A stretch of 64,000 nt of DNA from Fidelibacterota bacterium. GTDB taxonomy: Bacteria; Fidelibacterota; UBA8477; JABMPR01. The DNA lies in contig JAERTG010000100.1 in the NCBI GenBank assembly GCA_016845065.1, positions 1-64,000 on the forward strand, written 5' to 3'. This document shows, piece by piece, positions 14,413-24,452 of this stretch (position 1 is its first letter; the number at the start of each line of letters is the position of its first letter). The notes beneath the pieces are model-generated. The model had not been told where the DNA came from. It searched no databases and saw nothing but the letters and a program-made list of their open reading frames with translations. A program made the position numbers and the translations under genes.

Positions 14413-17217
14413 ATGATTAAATCACAGCACAAAATCCGCATTCTAATTGTAGAAGATGAAAGACTCGCTGCTGAGGATCTTTCCATTCGTCTTACCCATA
14501 ATGATTTCGAAGTTGTAGGTATTGCCATTACAGGTGTTGAAGCACTTAAATTGACTGCAGCAACCAAACCTGATATCATTCTCATGGATATCAAACTTCG
14601 TGGCAAAATGAATGGGATTGAAGCTGCTACACAAATCCACGAGAAACATGCTGTACCGGTAGTATTTGCCACTGCATATGGCGATGATGACCACATTTCC
14701 AAGGCAATGCAGGATGCAGATGCTTATGGATTTTTACATAAACCTATTGATCATCAGGCTGCCCATACCATGATCAGAATTGCCCTCACTCGCTTTGCTA
14801 CTGATCAGATGATGCTCAGAATTAATGAACTGCTGGGGATGAAGGATTCCATTTACAATGGATTGGGATCAACCAGAAGTATTGAAGAAATTGCGACTCT
14901 ACTTCACAAATCATTTTCAGATACCAATATTTTCAAGAAATACTGGATAGTTTTGTGGGGTGAGGATGACAAAATAAGCGCCAGCCAAAAGCAGGGTATA
15001 TCGGATAAAATCTTTTCCAGCTATTTAAAAAAAAGGGATAGGAAAAGCCTGGAAAATCAGAAGATGATGATTCCAGATGAGCTTATGAACACCATCCTGG
15101 ATGAGGATTCCTTCCTCATATTGATTCGGGGAGAAGAACAAGTCGTCGGATTGTTTGGATTCACATGGAATTTGAGCATCCCGAATTTTCGCAGTGAATT
15201 TGCCGTCATCAAGGATGTAGCCCTACTCATTTCCCAAAGCATCAAAAATTCCCAGTTGAAGGACGAGCAGGAGAAGACTCAAAAACAAGTAGCTGACTCA
15301 GAGGCCCATATTAAAGCCATTGTAGAACAGTCCACTACTGGTATATATATTATCGATAACAAGTCCAAATTCGTTTATGTGAATGATCGACTGTGTGAAA
15401 TATTTGATCGACCTCGAGAAGAATTGATTGGATCCAATTTTGCTGAACACCTCGGGCCCTCTCGCATGAATGTCATCCAGAATTATGAAGCCAGGCAGGC
15501 AGGAGAAGCTGCTCCCACAGAGTATTCACTTGATATAATGATACCTGATGGCGAGATGCGCGATATTCTTGTCTCTGCAAACTCATTTGTTGATAGTGAA
15601 GGAAATGTTAAAAATGTGGGGCATGCACTTGATATTACTGACCAGAACCTGGCAAATCTGGAACTTAAAAAACTAAGCCAGGCTGTTGAACAAAGTCCCG
15701 TAATGACTGTGATCACTGATGTGGAGGGGAATATCCAATACGTCAACGGTCAATTTTTATCACTAATGGGTTATTCTCTCGAGGAACTAATCGGACAAAA
15801 TCCCAGGCTATACAAATCAGGCGAACACGAAAAAGCTTATTACAAACACTTGTGGGACACCATCAAAAGTGGTACTGTTTGGACAGGAGAGATAATTAAT
15901 CGCAAGAGAAATGGTGAATTAACCTGGGGAAAGGTCTCAATTTCACCTATACGAAACTCTTATGGTGTGGTTACCCACTTTGTAGCGCTCAACGAGGACA
16001 TAACTCGACAGAAAAAAGAAGAAGTGCGAGCCCAAAAGGATCAAAAACTGCGAGATGTCCTTTATGCGATCACTTCAGCTGCAATCAAGGCCAAAGATGT
16101 ATCAAGTCTGTATGAAAAGATCTATCAATTTATTAGTGAGATCATCTCCAGCAGTAATTTTTATCTCGCCATGCTGAACAAAGATGAAAACTCTATATAC
16201 TTCCCCTATGAACGAGATCTCTATGATTCGGAGATGCCGGACAGCATACCCTGTGACCCAGAGACATCGTTAACTGCCAGGACCATTGTTCAACAAAAAA
16301 CACTTCATATTAAACAGACCCAAATCCAGGAACTGATTGAAAGTGGACAGGTTATCATTGCAGGTGAACTTCCGAGTGTCTGGTTGGGAATACCTCTCAA
16401 AGTGAAAGATGAGGTTATAGGGGCCTTCGTTTTGCAGGAATATGACGGTCTCACACAGTATGATGACGAAGATGTCCGACTCCTGGATCTAGCTGCCGGG
16501 CAAGTCGCTCTCACTATTGACAGAGCCCGAAAGGCCAAGGCTCTGGAAGAGTTAGCTGGTGAATTAGCCAATGCCAATGGCATGAAGGAATTGCTATTGG
16601 ATGTGATTACCCATGACTTGAGAAACCCTGCCGGTGTAATCAGCTCCATTACTGAATTATTAAGTGCTGAGGACAGCAACAATGAAATGTTCGAGGTCCT
16701 GCAGGGTAGCGCTGATAGCTTGATGAAGGTTATAGAAAATGCGACTGTTCTCTCCAAGCTGAGTATTGGTGAAAACATCACGAAAGAGGATCTGGATCTG
16801 GTTCTAATTCTTAGAGAAATCGAGTCCGAATTTGCCTCCCAGCTATCCACTGCCACCATGACGCTGAAAATGGACTTACCAGGTTCACTCATTGTCCAGG
16901 CAAACCACATCATATCAGAAATTCCAAAGAATTACATAAGCAATGCCATCAAGTATTCATCCCCAGGTGGGTCAATCCATGTTTCCCTAAAGAAATCTGG
17001 TGAAACAGTTATTCTCAAAGTGGAGGATTCCGGTGATCCGATTCCCCTAAAATTAAGGGAAGCAATCTTTGAGAGGAATGTTCAACTTGCTGAAGGAAAG
17101 AAGCAGGGTAGGGGTCTCGGTCTGGCGATTGTTAAGCGGATTGCCACAGCCCATGATGCCACCGTTGGCATCGATGATTCACCACAAGGTGGAAACAGTT
17201 TCTATTTAAAACTCTAA
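14413..17217 (+). CDS. Sensor histidine kinase with N-terminal receiver, PAS and GAF domains
   Basis: 934 residues. Domains in order: response-regulator receiver (about 8-125; phospho-acceptor D59 in ILMDIKL, Lys in LHKPID), a GAF-like region (about 150-280), PAS (about 295-415), a second PAS with PAC (about 425-540), GAF (about 555-705), and the kinase core with H734 in THDLRNP. The ATPase domain has an N box (NYISNAIKY) and GRGLGLAIVK. The DxGxG box reads DSGDP, lacking the second Gly. The receiver-first order suggests it is a downstream relay in a phosphorelay. No transmembrane segment, so cytoplasmic sensing; no cognate regulator adjacent. Confidence 0.85.
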   Translation: MIKSQHKIRILIVEDERLAAEDLSIRLTHNDFEVVGIAITGVEALKLTAATKPDIILMDIKLRGKMNGIEAATQIHEKHAVPVVFATAYGDDDHISKAMQDADAYGFLHKPIDHQAAHTMIRIALTRFATDQMMLRINELLGMKDSIYNGLGSTRSIEEIATLLHKSFSDTNIFKKYWIVLWGEDDKISASQKQGISDKIFSSYLKKRDRKSLENQKMMIPDELMNTILDEDSFLILIRGEEQVVGLFGFTWNLSIPNFRSEFAVIKDVALLISQSIKNSQLKDEQEKTQKQVADSEAHIKAIVEQSTTGIYIIDNKSKFVYVNDRLCEIFDRPREELIGSNFAEHLGPSRMNVIQNYEARQAGEAAPTEYSLDIMIPDGEMRDILVSANSFVDSEGNVKNVGHALDITDQNLANLELKKLSQAVEQSPVMTVITDVEGNIQYVNGQFLSLMGYSLEELIGQNPRLYKSGEHEKAYYKHLWDTIKSGTVWTGEIINRKRNGELTWGKVSISPIRNSYGVVTHFVALNEDITRQKKEEVRAQKDQKLRDVLYAITSAAIKAKDVSSLYEKIYQFISEIISSSNFYLAMLNKDENSIYFPYERDLYDSEMPDSIPCDPETSLTARTIVQQKTLHIKQTQIQELIESGQVIIAGELPSVWLGIPLKVKDEVIGAFVLQEYDGLTQYDDEDVRLLDLAAGQVALTIDRARKAKALEELAGELANANGMKELLLDVITHDLRNPAGVISSITELLSAEDSNNEMFEVLQGSADSLMKVIENATVLSKLSIGENITKEDLDLVLILREIESEFASQLSTATMTLKMDLPGSLIVQANHIISEIPKNYISNAIKYSSPGGSIHVSLKKSGETVILKVEDSGDPIPLKLREAIFERNVQLAEGKKQGRGLGLAIVKRIATAHDATVGIDDSPQGGNSFYLKL

Positions 17218-17290
17218 TACCCCAATCTACTAATTAAATCAATTTTGCCTTCCTGTTTGATACGAGTTAAACAAGCGTATATTGCGGCCT

Positions 17291-19090
17291 ATGATGAGAT
17301 CTGAAGTTCGAAATTTTTGTATAATTGCCCATATTGATCATGGGAAATCTACGCTGGCTGACCGACTGTTGGAAGAAACTCACACACTTTCTGATAAACA
17401 GATGATGAATCAAGTTCTGGATGATATGGACCTCGAACGTGAACGAGGGATTACCATCAAATCGCATCCCATCCAGGTGAAATATTCTGCGGAAGATGGG
17501 AATGAATATGTTCTCAATCTTATTGACACTCCCGGTCACGTTGACTTCAGTTATGAAGTATCCCGAAGTCTGGACGCCTGTGAAGGTGCCTTACTCCTTG
17601 TGGATGCGGCTCAGGGTGTTGAGGCCCAAACAGTAAGTAATGCGATGCTGGCTGTGGAGAGCGGGTTAGAAATTGTACCTATCATCAACAAAATAGATCT
17701 TCAGGCAGCACAGATTGAGAATGTCAAATCCCAGATCGTTGATCTTCTGGGTTGTGATGAGGATGAAATCATTCAAGCCTCTGCTAAGGCAGATATAGGT
17801 ATTCAAGAAATATTGGAAGCCGTCGTTCAAAGAATACCTCCGCCTGAGGGGAATGATGAATTACCGCTCAGAGCTCTGGTATTTGATAGCACCTATGATG
17901 CCTATCGAGGTGCTGTTGCCTACGTCCGGGTTCTGGAAGGCCAGCTGAAAGCTAGAGAAGTTGTTCGATTTATGGCCAGCAAGGAAGAATACGAAGTGGC
18001 TGAACTTGGCTATTTCAAATTAAAGAAGTTCAAAGGAGAGTCTCTGCGTGCAGGCGATGTTGGGTATATCATAGCCAATATCAAAGATATTAGTGAAATC
18101 CGAGTTGGTGACACAGTTACTACAGCCAAACATGGTGCTTCAGAGGCACTAACTGGTTATCGTGAAGTCAAACCCATGGTTTATTCCGGTGTCTATCCTA
18201 TTGTATCCGATGACTATGCGAATTTGAGGGCAGCATTAGAGAAGCTAAATCTAAATGATGCGGCACTGACCTGGGAACCAGAAACTTCAAGTGCTCTGGG
18301 ATTTGGATTTCGAGTTGGATATCTAGGTCTCCTGCATATGGAAATCGTCCAGGAACGTCTTGAACGAGAATTTGCGATTGATCTCATCACCACACAACCA
18401 AACGTGGAATTCAGGGTATTTCTTAAGGATGGGTCATACACCATGGTTGATAAACCTAGTGACTTACCTGACCCAGGCGATATCGACCATATTGATGAAC
18501 CCTATGTTACTGCAGAAGTCCTGACTCCGCCAACTTACATTGGCAATTTAATGAAGCTGATTATTGATAAGCGGGGTATTTACAAATCCACTCACTATCT
18601 CGATGAATCTAAGGTCCAGATCTATTTTGAAATTCCCCTGTCTGAAATCATTTTTGATTTTTACGATCAACTCAAAAGTACCTCAAGGGGCTATGCCTCG
18701 TTTGACTATGAGCCTATTGACTTCAGGAAGGGTGATCTAGTTAAACTGGATATCCTAATTGCTGCAGAGAGGGTAGATGCGCTATCACAAATTGTGCACA
18801 GGGAAAAAGCCTATGACCATTCCCGTCGATTGTGTGCGAAATTGAAGGAATTGATTCCCCGACAGCAATTTGAAGTTCCAATACAGGGTTCCATCGGGCA
18901 GAAAATTATCGCCCGCGAGACCGTCAGGGCTCTACGCAAGAATGTTACGGCCAAATGCTATGGTGGCGATATCACCCGTAAGCGCAAACTTCTTGAAAAA
19001 CAGAAGGCGGGAAAGAAACGGATGAAACAGGTCGGTCGCGTTGAGGTTCCACAAGATGCGTTTCTGGCCGTATTGAAGCTAAATGACTAG
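17291..19090 (+). CDS. lepA: Elongation factor 4 (LepA)
   Basis: About 599 residues. The G1 motif AHIDHGKST sits at residues 13-21, followed by [21 protein letters not shown], domain II, the LepA-specific C-terminal domain and the end [18 protein letters not shown]. It is a translational GTPase that acts on stalled or mis-translocated ribosomes. Two adjacent ATG codons at 17291/17294 are the likely start; the frame opens at TTG 17282. TATATT at 17278-17283 is so close to the ATG that the mRNA might be nearly leaderless. Confidence 0.96.
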   Translation: MMRSEVRNFCIIAHIDHGKSTLADRLLEETHTLSDKQMMNQVLDDMDLERERGITIKSHPIQVKYSAEDGNEYVLNLIDTPGHVDFSYEVSRSLDACEGALLLVDAAQGVEAQTVSNAMLAVESGLEIVPIINKIDLQAAQIENVKSQIVDLLGCDEDEIIQASAKADIGIQEILEAVVQRIPPPEGNDELPLRALVFDSTYDAYRGAVAYVRVLEGQLKAREVVRFMASKEEYEVAELGYFKLKKFKGESLRAGDVGYIIANIKDISEIRVGDTVTTAKHGASEALTGYREVKPMVYSGVYPIVSDDYANLRAALEKLNLNDAALTWEPETSSALGFGFRVGYLGLLHMEIVQERLEREFAIDLITTQPNVEFRVFLKDGSYTMVDKPSDLPDPGDIDHIDEPYVTAEVLTPPTYIGNLMKLIIDKRGIYKSTHYLDESKVQIYFEIPLSEIIFDFYDQLKSTSRGYASFDYEPIDFRKGDLVKLDILIAAERVDALSQIVHREKAYDHSRRLCAKLKELIPRQQFEVPIQGSIGQKIIARETVRALRKNVTAKCYGGDITRKRKLLEKQKAGKKRMKQVGRVEVPQDAFLAVLKLND

Positions 19091-19118
19091 GATATTTGAA
19101 TAGTACCCGAAGCGATTC

Positions 19119-19838
19119 ATGGCAAAAAAAGTCTCTGCCCTCAGCCAATACTTAAATAGCTCAAAATCATTCCACTACAGTCTGATACTCACACTGCCAG
19201 TATTGGCTATCTATGAATTTGGCATCCTGCTTTTATTCAAGGACTCCTTCTTCGAACTGAGAAATACTGGAGAAATATTGCTCCGTAGTTTTTTTGAGTA
19301 CCTTGGATTGAACAACCCTATTATTGTTTCCTCGATCTTACTAGTCTTGTTTATCGTTATTATGGTACGTGGCTACAAAATTGAGAAAAAACCTGGAATT
19401 CATGCAAACTATTTCATTTACATGCTATTGGAAAGCATGCTGTGGGGTAGCTTAGTATTTATCTGCCTCCAATTATTTACCCAGCTCCCTTTACAAATTG
19501 TTACCATGCAGGAAAAACTATTAAACGTCAATCTCGCCATCGGAGCAGGAATTTTTGAAGAACTTATATTCCGACTCGTTTTGATTGGGTCTATTCTCAT
19601 CATTCTGGATCGGGGAATTGCCCTGGATCGAAGGGTGTCAGTTCCATTAGCTATCCTGCTATCAGCCATCGTATTTGCCAGTTTTCATTTATTTATGGAG
19701 GTGTATAGTTTCCCCGTATTTTCTCAACGCGTCTTCGGAGGAATTCTCCTGGGAACTCTTTTTTACCTGAGAGGCTACGGAATTAGTGTCTATGCCCATA
19801 TTATTTATAACATTCTCATATTGGCATATTCCTGGTAA
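19119..19838 (+). CDS. CPBP-family intramembrane protease (CAAX/Abi type)
   Basis: 239 residues with about seven membrane helices. Conserved motifs of the CPBP family are visible: EE-x3-R as FEELIFRLV (about 147-155), F-x3-H as FASFHLF, and H-x3-N as HIIYNIL at the C terminus. These are putative intramembrane glutamic/metallo-type proteases; bacterial members have roles ranging from bacteriocin immunity to protein sorting. The substrate is unknown. Follows lepA after 28 bases and may be co-transcribed. Confidence 0.85.
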   Translation: MAKKVSALSQYLNSSKSFHYSLILTLPVLAIYEFGILLLFKDSFFELRNTGEILLRSFFEYLGLNNPIIVSSILLVLFIVIMVRGYKIEKKPGIHANYFIYMLLESMLWGSLVFICLQLFTQLPLQIVTMQEKLLNVNLAIGAGIFEELIFRLVLIGSILIILDRGIALDRRVSVPLAILLSAIVFASFHLFMEVYSFPVFSQRVFGGILLGTLFYLRGYGISVYAHIIYNILILAYSW

Positions 19839-19920
19839 ACACAGCTTCTTATACATAAATGGAACGAAATTACTTATTCAATCGTTTACCAGATTGGTCA
19901 GAAGAAACCAATGCCCGTAT

Positions 19921-22900
19921 TTGATCTCAATATTATCCTTAAGAATCGGTAAAAACATCTACTGGTTAATTACATTATTTCTCATCTCACTGGGGGGTAT
20001 AGTCCACCCGGCAATGGCCACATCTGCCAGTAATGATTCAATTTCTTACAGCCTAGGGTCTGATACTCTGAAATTTAAAAGAGTATTCTCCATTGATCAT
20101 CCAAAATACATACCTGACACAGATTCCATTGAAGATACCAGAGGAATAAAATTGACACCTCAAACCTCAGAAAGTGAGTTGGATGCTGTCGGTAGCATTA
20201 CCAGGGGCATCCAGGTATCCAGTAATGCTTCCGTATCACTACAATCAAGTATGTATCTAAAGATCAAGGGCAACTTGAGCGATAATTATTCAGTTCAGGG
20301 TGTCCTCACTGATAAAACATCCCCACTACAACCAATCGGTAACACCAGACGGTTGAATGACTTCGAGCGAGTGATGATACAAATTAGTGGACCTGCACTG
20401 GACGCGTCCATCGGAGATATTGACCTGCGTCTCAATAATGGAAAATATGGAAAGTTCGACAGATATATCGAAGGAATTAGTGTGCAGGCAAAATCCAACC
20501 AGGGAGGATTACATGGAGCCCTTGGATTCAGTTATGGTAATTACCATTTACTGCAGATTCAGGGGAAAAATGGCAAACAAGGTCCATATAGATTGTCTGG
20601 AAAGGATGGGGAAAAGTTTATCATTGTTCTAGCGGGTTCTGAAAAGGTTAAGCTAAATGATCAACTTCTCATCCGTGGAGAAGAGGACGATTACATAATC
20701 GATTACAATGCTGCTGAAATCCATTTTACGCAGAATCATATCCTCTCTGCCAATTCAAGGATTAGTATTGAATTTGAGTATGTCCCGGATATTTATCTCG
20801 CGTCGTATTCATTTGGCAAACAACTCATTAGCGGTGAAGTGTTTGTGGGTAACAGATCAGAATCTCCCATATTTTTATCTGCAGCCTGGCAGGATATTCG
20901 AGATGATGAGAATAACCCTCTGGGAAATATTGAAGGTCACCAGTTACAGGAAATTTTTGGTGATTTGGGGACCAATACTAACATGACAGAGCTAAGCGCC
21001 ATCGTCCTGGATACGATCAATGGCAGTTATGATCAGGATGCTTCGGGAATATTACACTATCGAGGAGCACAACTCGGAGATTACGCCGTTGATTTTAGGT
21101 TTGTTGGACTTGATCGGGGTCAATATCGCAAGGAGCAAAACGTATTAGAACCATATTATGTATATGACCCTGCACTAGGCGAGTATCTGCCATCCCAGCA
21201 GTATATCGCCCCGCAGGCGTTGTCTGTATTCTCATTTTCGGGTCATGCCCAAAAGGCTGGACTGGATGCAAATATCGATGTCGGTATTTCTCAAGATAAT
21301 AAAAATTTATATGCCAATGTTCAGAGTCATTCATCAAGAGCAGCGTGGGACATGAATGTGGGTCTGAATCTTCCGAAGTTGGAGCTTCGTGTAGGTGACA
21401 AGCAAATCGAAGTTGGATATGTGAGTCATGATGCAATAGAATCATTAGAATATTATCGAAGATGGCATCTGGCTCCCAGACTCAACGAAGCTGAACACCT
21501 GAATTATGGGCATCTCAGAATAGGGAATCAAAATACTCATTATTTGAGTACATCCTTCTCTCAGATGGATAGATCAGATGTATTGGTGGGGCAACAGATT
21601 CAAGTTCAGGGCAATTCTACTCCTTCAGCACCCCTGGTAGCAGAATATTCAGGTGTACTTACAAATTTGGATAGTACCATAAGTCAGAGTCATGGATTTA
21701 AAACTCGATACAGTCGCGGCAGATTTTCATCAGGATTATCTTTGAACCTTGAGGATGGCTCGTCCTCGGAACTCCATGTAGGTAACGATCATCTTGAGAC
21801 CGGTGCAAAGGCTTCTTATAGCTTTTCAGAAAACCAACAGATGGGAATTAGTTACACTCATAGGCTGGATTATCGACGAGAGGGTGAGTCCAGCAGTATT
21901 TTGAATCAAGTGGAACTAGAAAACTGGAATGATTTAAGACAGGATTGGATTACTGACTATAAGTTTAAGGAAATTCTTGGCTCAAAAGGTGAGATTAACC
22001 TGAAATACCGTGAACACTCAAGTGATAGTGGTGCGGTAAAACGTTATTATCTAGGCAAGTTTCAGATCTCTGGGAACCAGCTGGAAAATCGGCTAAACTT
22101 CCATGAATATTTCATTCTGGATGAGGAGCATATCCCAAAATATGATTATCATTATATCGAGGTAGACACGGGGTATGGCGATTTTAGTTTTGACCCAGCT
22201 ATTCAAGATTATATACCCCTCAGTGGTGGACGCTTTATACGACAAAGACTTTTTTCTGACAGAGAGGAACAGGTTCGCAAATATGACAACAAATCCAGAT
22301 TGGAATATACGTCTCAAGGGTTTGGGAAACTGGACCAAATCGCATTTAAGGGGAGACTTGGTTATGAGATCCGCTTAAAAGAAGAAGTTGTAACCAGTAT
22401 GACCATCCAGAGCCAGAATATGCTGAGTCTTAATTTTGATTTGCAAACCGGTTTTTCAAAAAAAATCACAAACATTAGTTATTCAGGGAAATCAAATCAA
22501 AATAACACTACACTGTACAGCTATGGCGCTGAGGAGAATAAATTTATTTCCCATAACTTTAATGGCAATTACCTATGGAATCCGAGACATCAATCTAAAC
22601 TAGGTATCATGGTTGAAACTCGTGAACGTGTTTTAGAATATAATCCTTTGGCGCATGAGCAATGGCAATCCTCGCGTCCTTTTATCAATCATCTCATCAA
22701 ATACTCACCTCGACAAAAGCTTGACCTGAATATCCAATATTCTAGTGTACATGACAATCACCTGGACAAATCATATTCTGAGATGCTCATGCAATTAAAT
22801 CATAATCTCAGGGTAAAGAAACGAGGGCGCATTGACCAAAAATTAGACCTCTCAAGGATCCAAGCAGATGTGAATGCTATTCCATATTCTGTTTTTTCTG

Positions 22901-23052
22901 GAAGACAACCTGGAGACAATTGGAAGTACTCACTAAATGGACGATACGTTTTTTCAAGCATGTTTCAAATTTCCATGAATTACAGCATACAAAAGCGTGG
23001 GGATAATTCGAATGAGCAATACTTGCGTCTGGAAGGACGAACACATTTCTAA
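19921..23052 (+). CDS. Large outer-membrane beta-barrel-like protein of unknown function
   Basis: The frame is open from 19786, inside the preceding gene, but a signal peptide (KNIYWLITLFLISLGGIVHPAMA) indicates a start near the TTG at 19921, giving about 1043 residues. After residue 90 the protein is almost all amphipathic beta-strand with alternating aromatic residues. A segment GEEDDYIIDYNAAEIHFT (around residue 255) resembles a motif seen in SprA-like and other large FCB surface proteins. The C terminus ends in Phe. Its stop overlaps the start of the Omp85 gene (TAATG), implying coupled translation. Outer-membrane location is inferred; function unknown. Confidence 0.6.
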   Translation: MISILSLRIGKNIYWLITLFLISLGGIVHPAMATSASNDSISYSLGSDTLKFKRVFSIDHPKYIPDTDSIEDTRGIKLTPQTSESELDAVGSITRGIQVSSNASVSLQSSMYLKIKGNLSDNYSVQGVLTDKTSPLQPIGNTRRLNDFERVMIQISGPALDASIGDIDLRLNNGKYGKFDRYIEGISVQAKSNQGGLHGALGFSYGNYHLLQIQGKNGKQGPYRLSGKDGEKFIIVLAGSEKVKLNDQLLIRGEEDDYIIDYNAAEIHFTQNHILSANSRISIEFEYVPDIYLASYSFGKQLISGEVFVGNRSESPIFLSAAWQDIRDDENNPLGNIEGHQLQEIFGDLGTNTNMTELSAIVLDTINGSYDQDASGILHYRGAQLGDYAVDFRFVGLDRGQYRKEQNVLEPYYVYDPALGEYLPSQQYIAPQALSVFSFSGHAQKAGLDANIDVGISQDNKNLYANVQSHSSRAAWDMNVGLNLPKLELRVGDKQIEVGYVSHDAIESLEYYRRWHLAPRLNEAEHLNYGHLRIGNQNTHYLSTSFSQMDRSDVLVGQQIQVQGNSTPSAPLVAEYSGVLTNLDSTISQSHGFKTRYSRGRFSSGLSLNLEDGSSSELHVGNDHLETGAKASYSFSENQQMGISYTHRLDYRREGESSSILNQVELENWNDLRQDWITDYKFKEILGSKGEINLKYREHSSDSGAVKRYYLGKFQISGNQLENRLNFHEYFILDEEHIPKYDYHYIEVDTGYGDFSFDPAIQDYIPLSGGRFIRQRLFSDREEQVRKYDNKSRLEYTSQGFGKLDQIAFKGRLGYEIRLKEEVVTSMTIQSQNMLSLNFDLQTGFSKKITNISYSGKSNQNNTTLYSYGAEENKFISHNFNGNYLWNPRHQSKLGIMVETRERVLEYNPLAHEQWQSSRPFINHLIKYSPRQKLDLNIQYSSVHDNHLDKSYSEMLMQLNHNLRVKKRGRIDQKLDLSRIQADVNAIPYSVFSGRQPGDNWKYSLNGRYVFSSMFQISMNYSIQKRGDNSNEQYLRLEGRTHF

Positions 23053-24452
23053 TGTTACGCCTGTTAGCAAATATTAGTTTTTACTCTCTTCTAAGTCTCA
23101 ATCTTAACGGTCAAGAGATAAAACTTGTACTCAGTGCAGATGATGACACTGATACGCTTTATGTCCACTCTACTCAAATTGATTCGATATTGAATTTCAG
23201 GTTATCCTCAATGGCTTCCAGCGGATATTGGGATGCTAGAGTGGAGCTGTCTGATGAAAAAGATGAAACCGATATAATTTTTGCGTATATCATCAAAGGG
23301 GAGATTTCGCATCTTAGTCATATCCATTTTTCCGGGCTTTCAACCAAGGATTCAAGATATCTGGAACGAGAATTTAAAATGGATCAGCCGATTATCCGAA
23401 ATAGTGATCTACCGAAGGCGAAGCGCAGAATATTTGGAATGGGGTATCACCTATCAGATGTTTCGCAACTCTCAATTGATGACAAATCTGAATATCACAT
23501 GAGCTATACGGTTGAAAGCCATCCTGAGCTTAGAATACAGGGCATGGCGAGTTTTAACAGAAGTGCAACGGCTGATACAGTGGCCTGGTATGGGGAAGTG
23601 AATGTGAATATCCCTAATTTTGATGGAAAAGGGAAGTCAATTGATTTCGCCTGGGAACGACTTAAGTCTAATTCGGAATCATTCTATCTAGGCTTCAGTT
23701 ATCCCTGGTTGTTTCAATTGCCTATCGAGGGAAGCATTAGTTTTGGTAGGGAAGTGATCGAGGGGAACTATCAGGTTCTCCAAACTAAGGTTGGCTTCGG
23801 GTGGGATATAGATTGGGAGCGTACGATTCACTTCGGATATGAAAGCGATGAGTCGATTGTCACGCATGCAGGAAAAATACTTTATCCGGAATGGTTGGCG
23901 GATAAAAAGCGAATGCTTGGTATGGGCTATAGGCAAACGACCTTGAATACACAAACTCACCGGGGTCTGTCTTTACGAACATCGCTATTTCAGGAAATGA
24001 ATTTTGAGCCACAGGCTGTGAGGAAATTTGAGCTACGATCTGAAGCTGAATTATTGCTTCTGACCAATGTATACATATCCCAACGAGTCGATGCGACGAT
24101 TCAAAACCATACTGTTTTATTGTCTGACCCTTCAATCCTCAAACCACTGGGTGGAGTCAATAGTGTCCGAGGATATGAAGAGGCTTACCTCAGATCACCA
24201 AATACTGTAAGCATTCAGAATACTATCCATTACACGATTGGGAAGCAGTCGCAAATTCTTGCGTTTTATGATATTGGCCTGCATAATACTGAAAAATCAA
24301 TTGAAAATATCCAGGGCTATGGTTTGGGTATTCAATTAAGAAGCGGAAGAGGACCCATTAGACTCATTTTGGCTTCTCATAAGGGAGTAAAAATGAGTAA
24401 TAGCTTTTTCCATCTTGAATATTCTGGAGGCATATCATGGATCGATCGTTAA
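23052..24452 (+). CDS. Omp85-superfamily outer-membrane protein (TamA/BamA-like, short)
   Basis: 466 residues with a signal peptide (ending near NGQEIK), one or two POTRA-like units (about 40-150, including ISHLSHIHFSGLS) and a C-terminal 16-strand-type barrel. The hallmark loop appears as GGVNSVRGYEE (about 372-382). Omp85 proteins insert or secrete outer-membrane proteins. It is shorter than BamA, and a full BamA-like gene is found at 48911, so this is a paralogue, perhaps dedicated to the barrel protein encoded just upstream. It overlaps rnr by 16 bases. Confidence 0.75.
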   Translation: MLRLLANISFYSLLSLNLNGQEIKLVLSADDDTDTLYVHSTQIDSILNFRLSSMASSGYWDARVELSDEKDETDIIFAYIIKGEISHLSHIHFSGLSTKDSRYLEREFKMDQPIIRNSDLPKAKRRIFGMGYHLSDVSQLSIDDKSEYHMSYTVESHPELRIQGMASFNRSATADTVAWYGEVNVNIPNFDGKGKSIDFAWERLKSNSESFYLGFSYPWLFQLPIEGSISFGREVIEGNYQVLQTKVGFGWDIDWERTIHFGYESDESIVTHAGKILYPEWLADKKRMLGMGYRQTTLNTQTHRGLSLRTSLFQEMNFEPQAVRKFELRSEAELLLLTNVYISQRVDATIQNHTVLLSDPSILKPLGGVNSVRGYEEAYLRSPNTVSIQNTIHYTIGKQSQILAFYDIGLHNTEKSIENIQGYGLGIQLRSGRGPIRLILASHKGVKMSNSFFHLEYSGGISWIDR

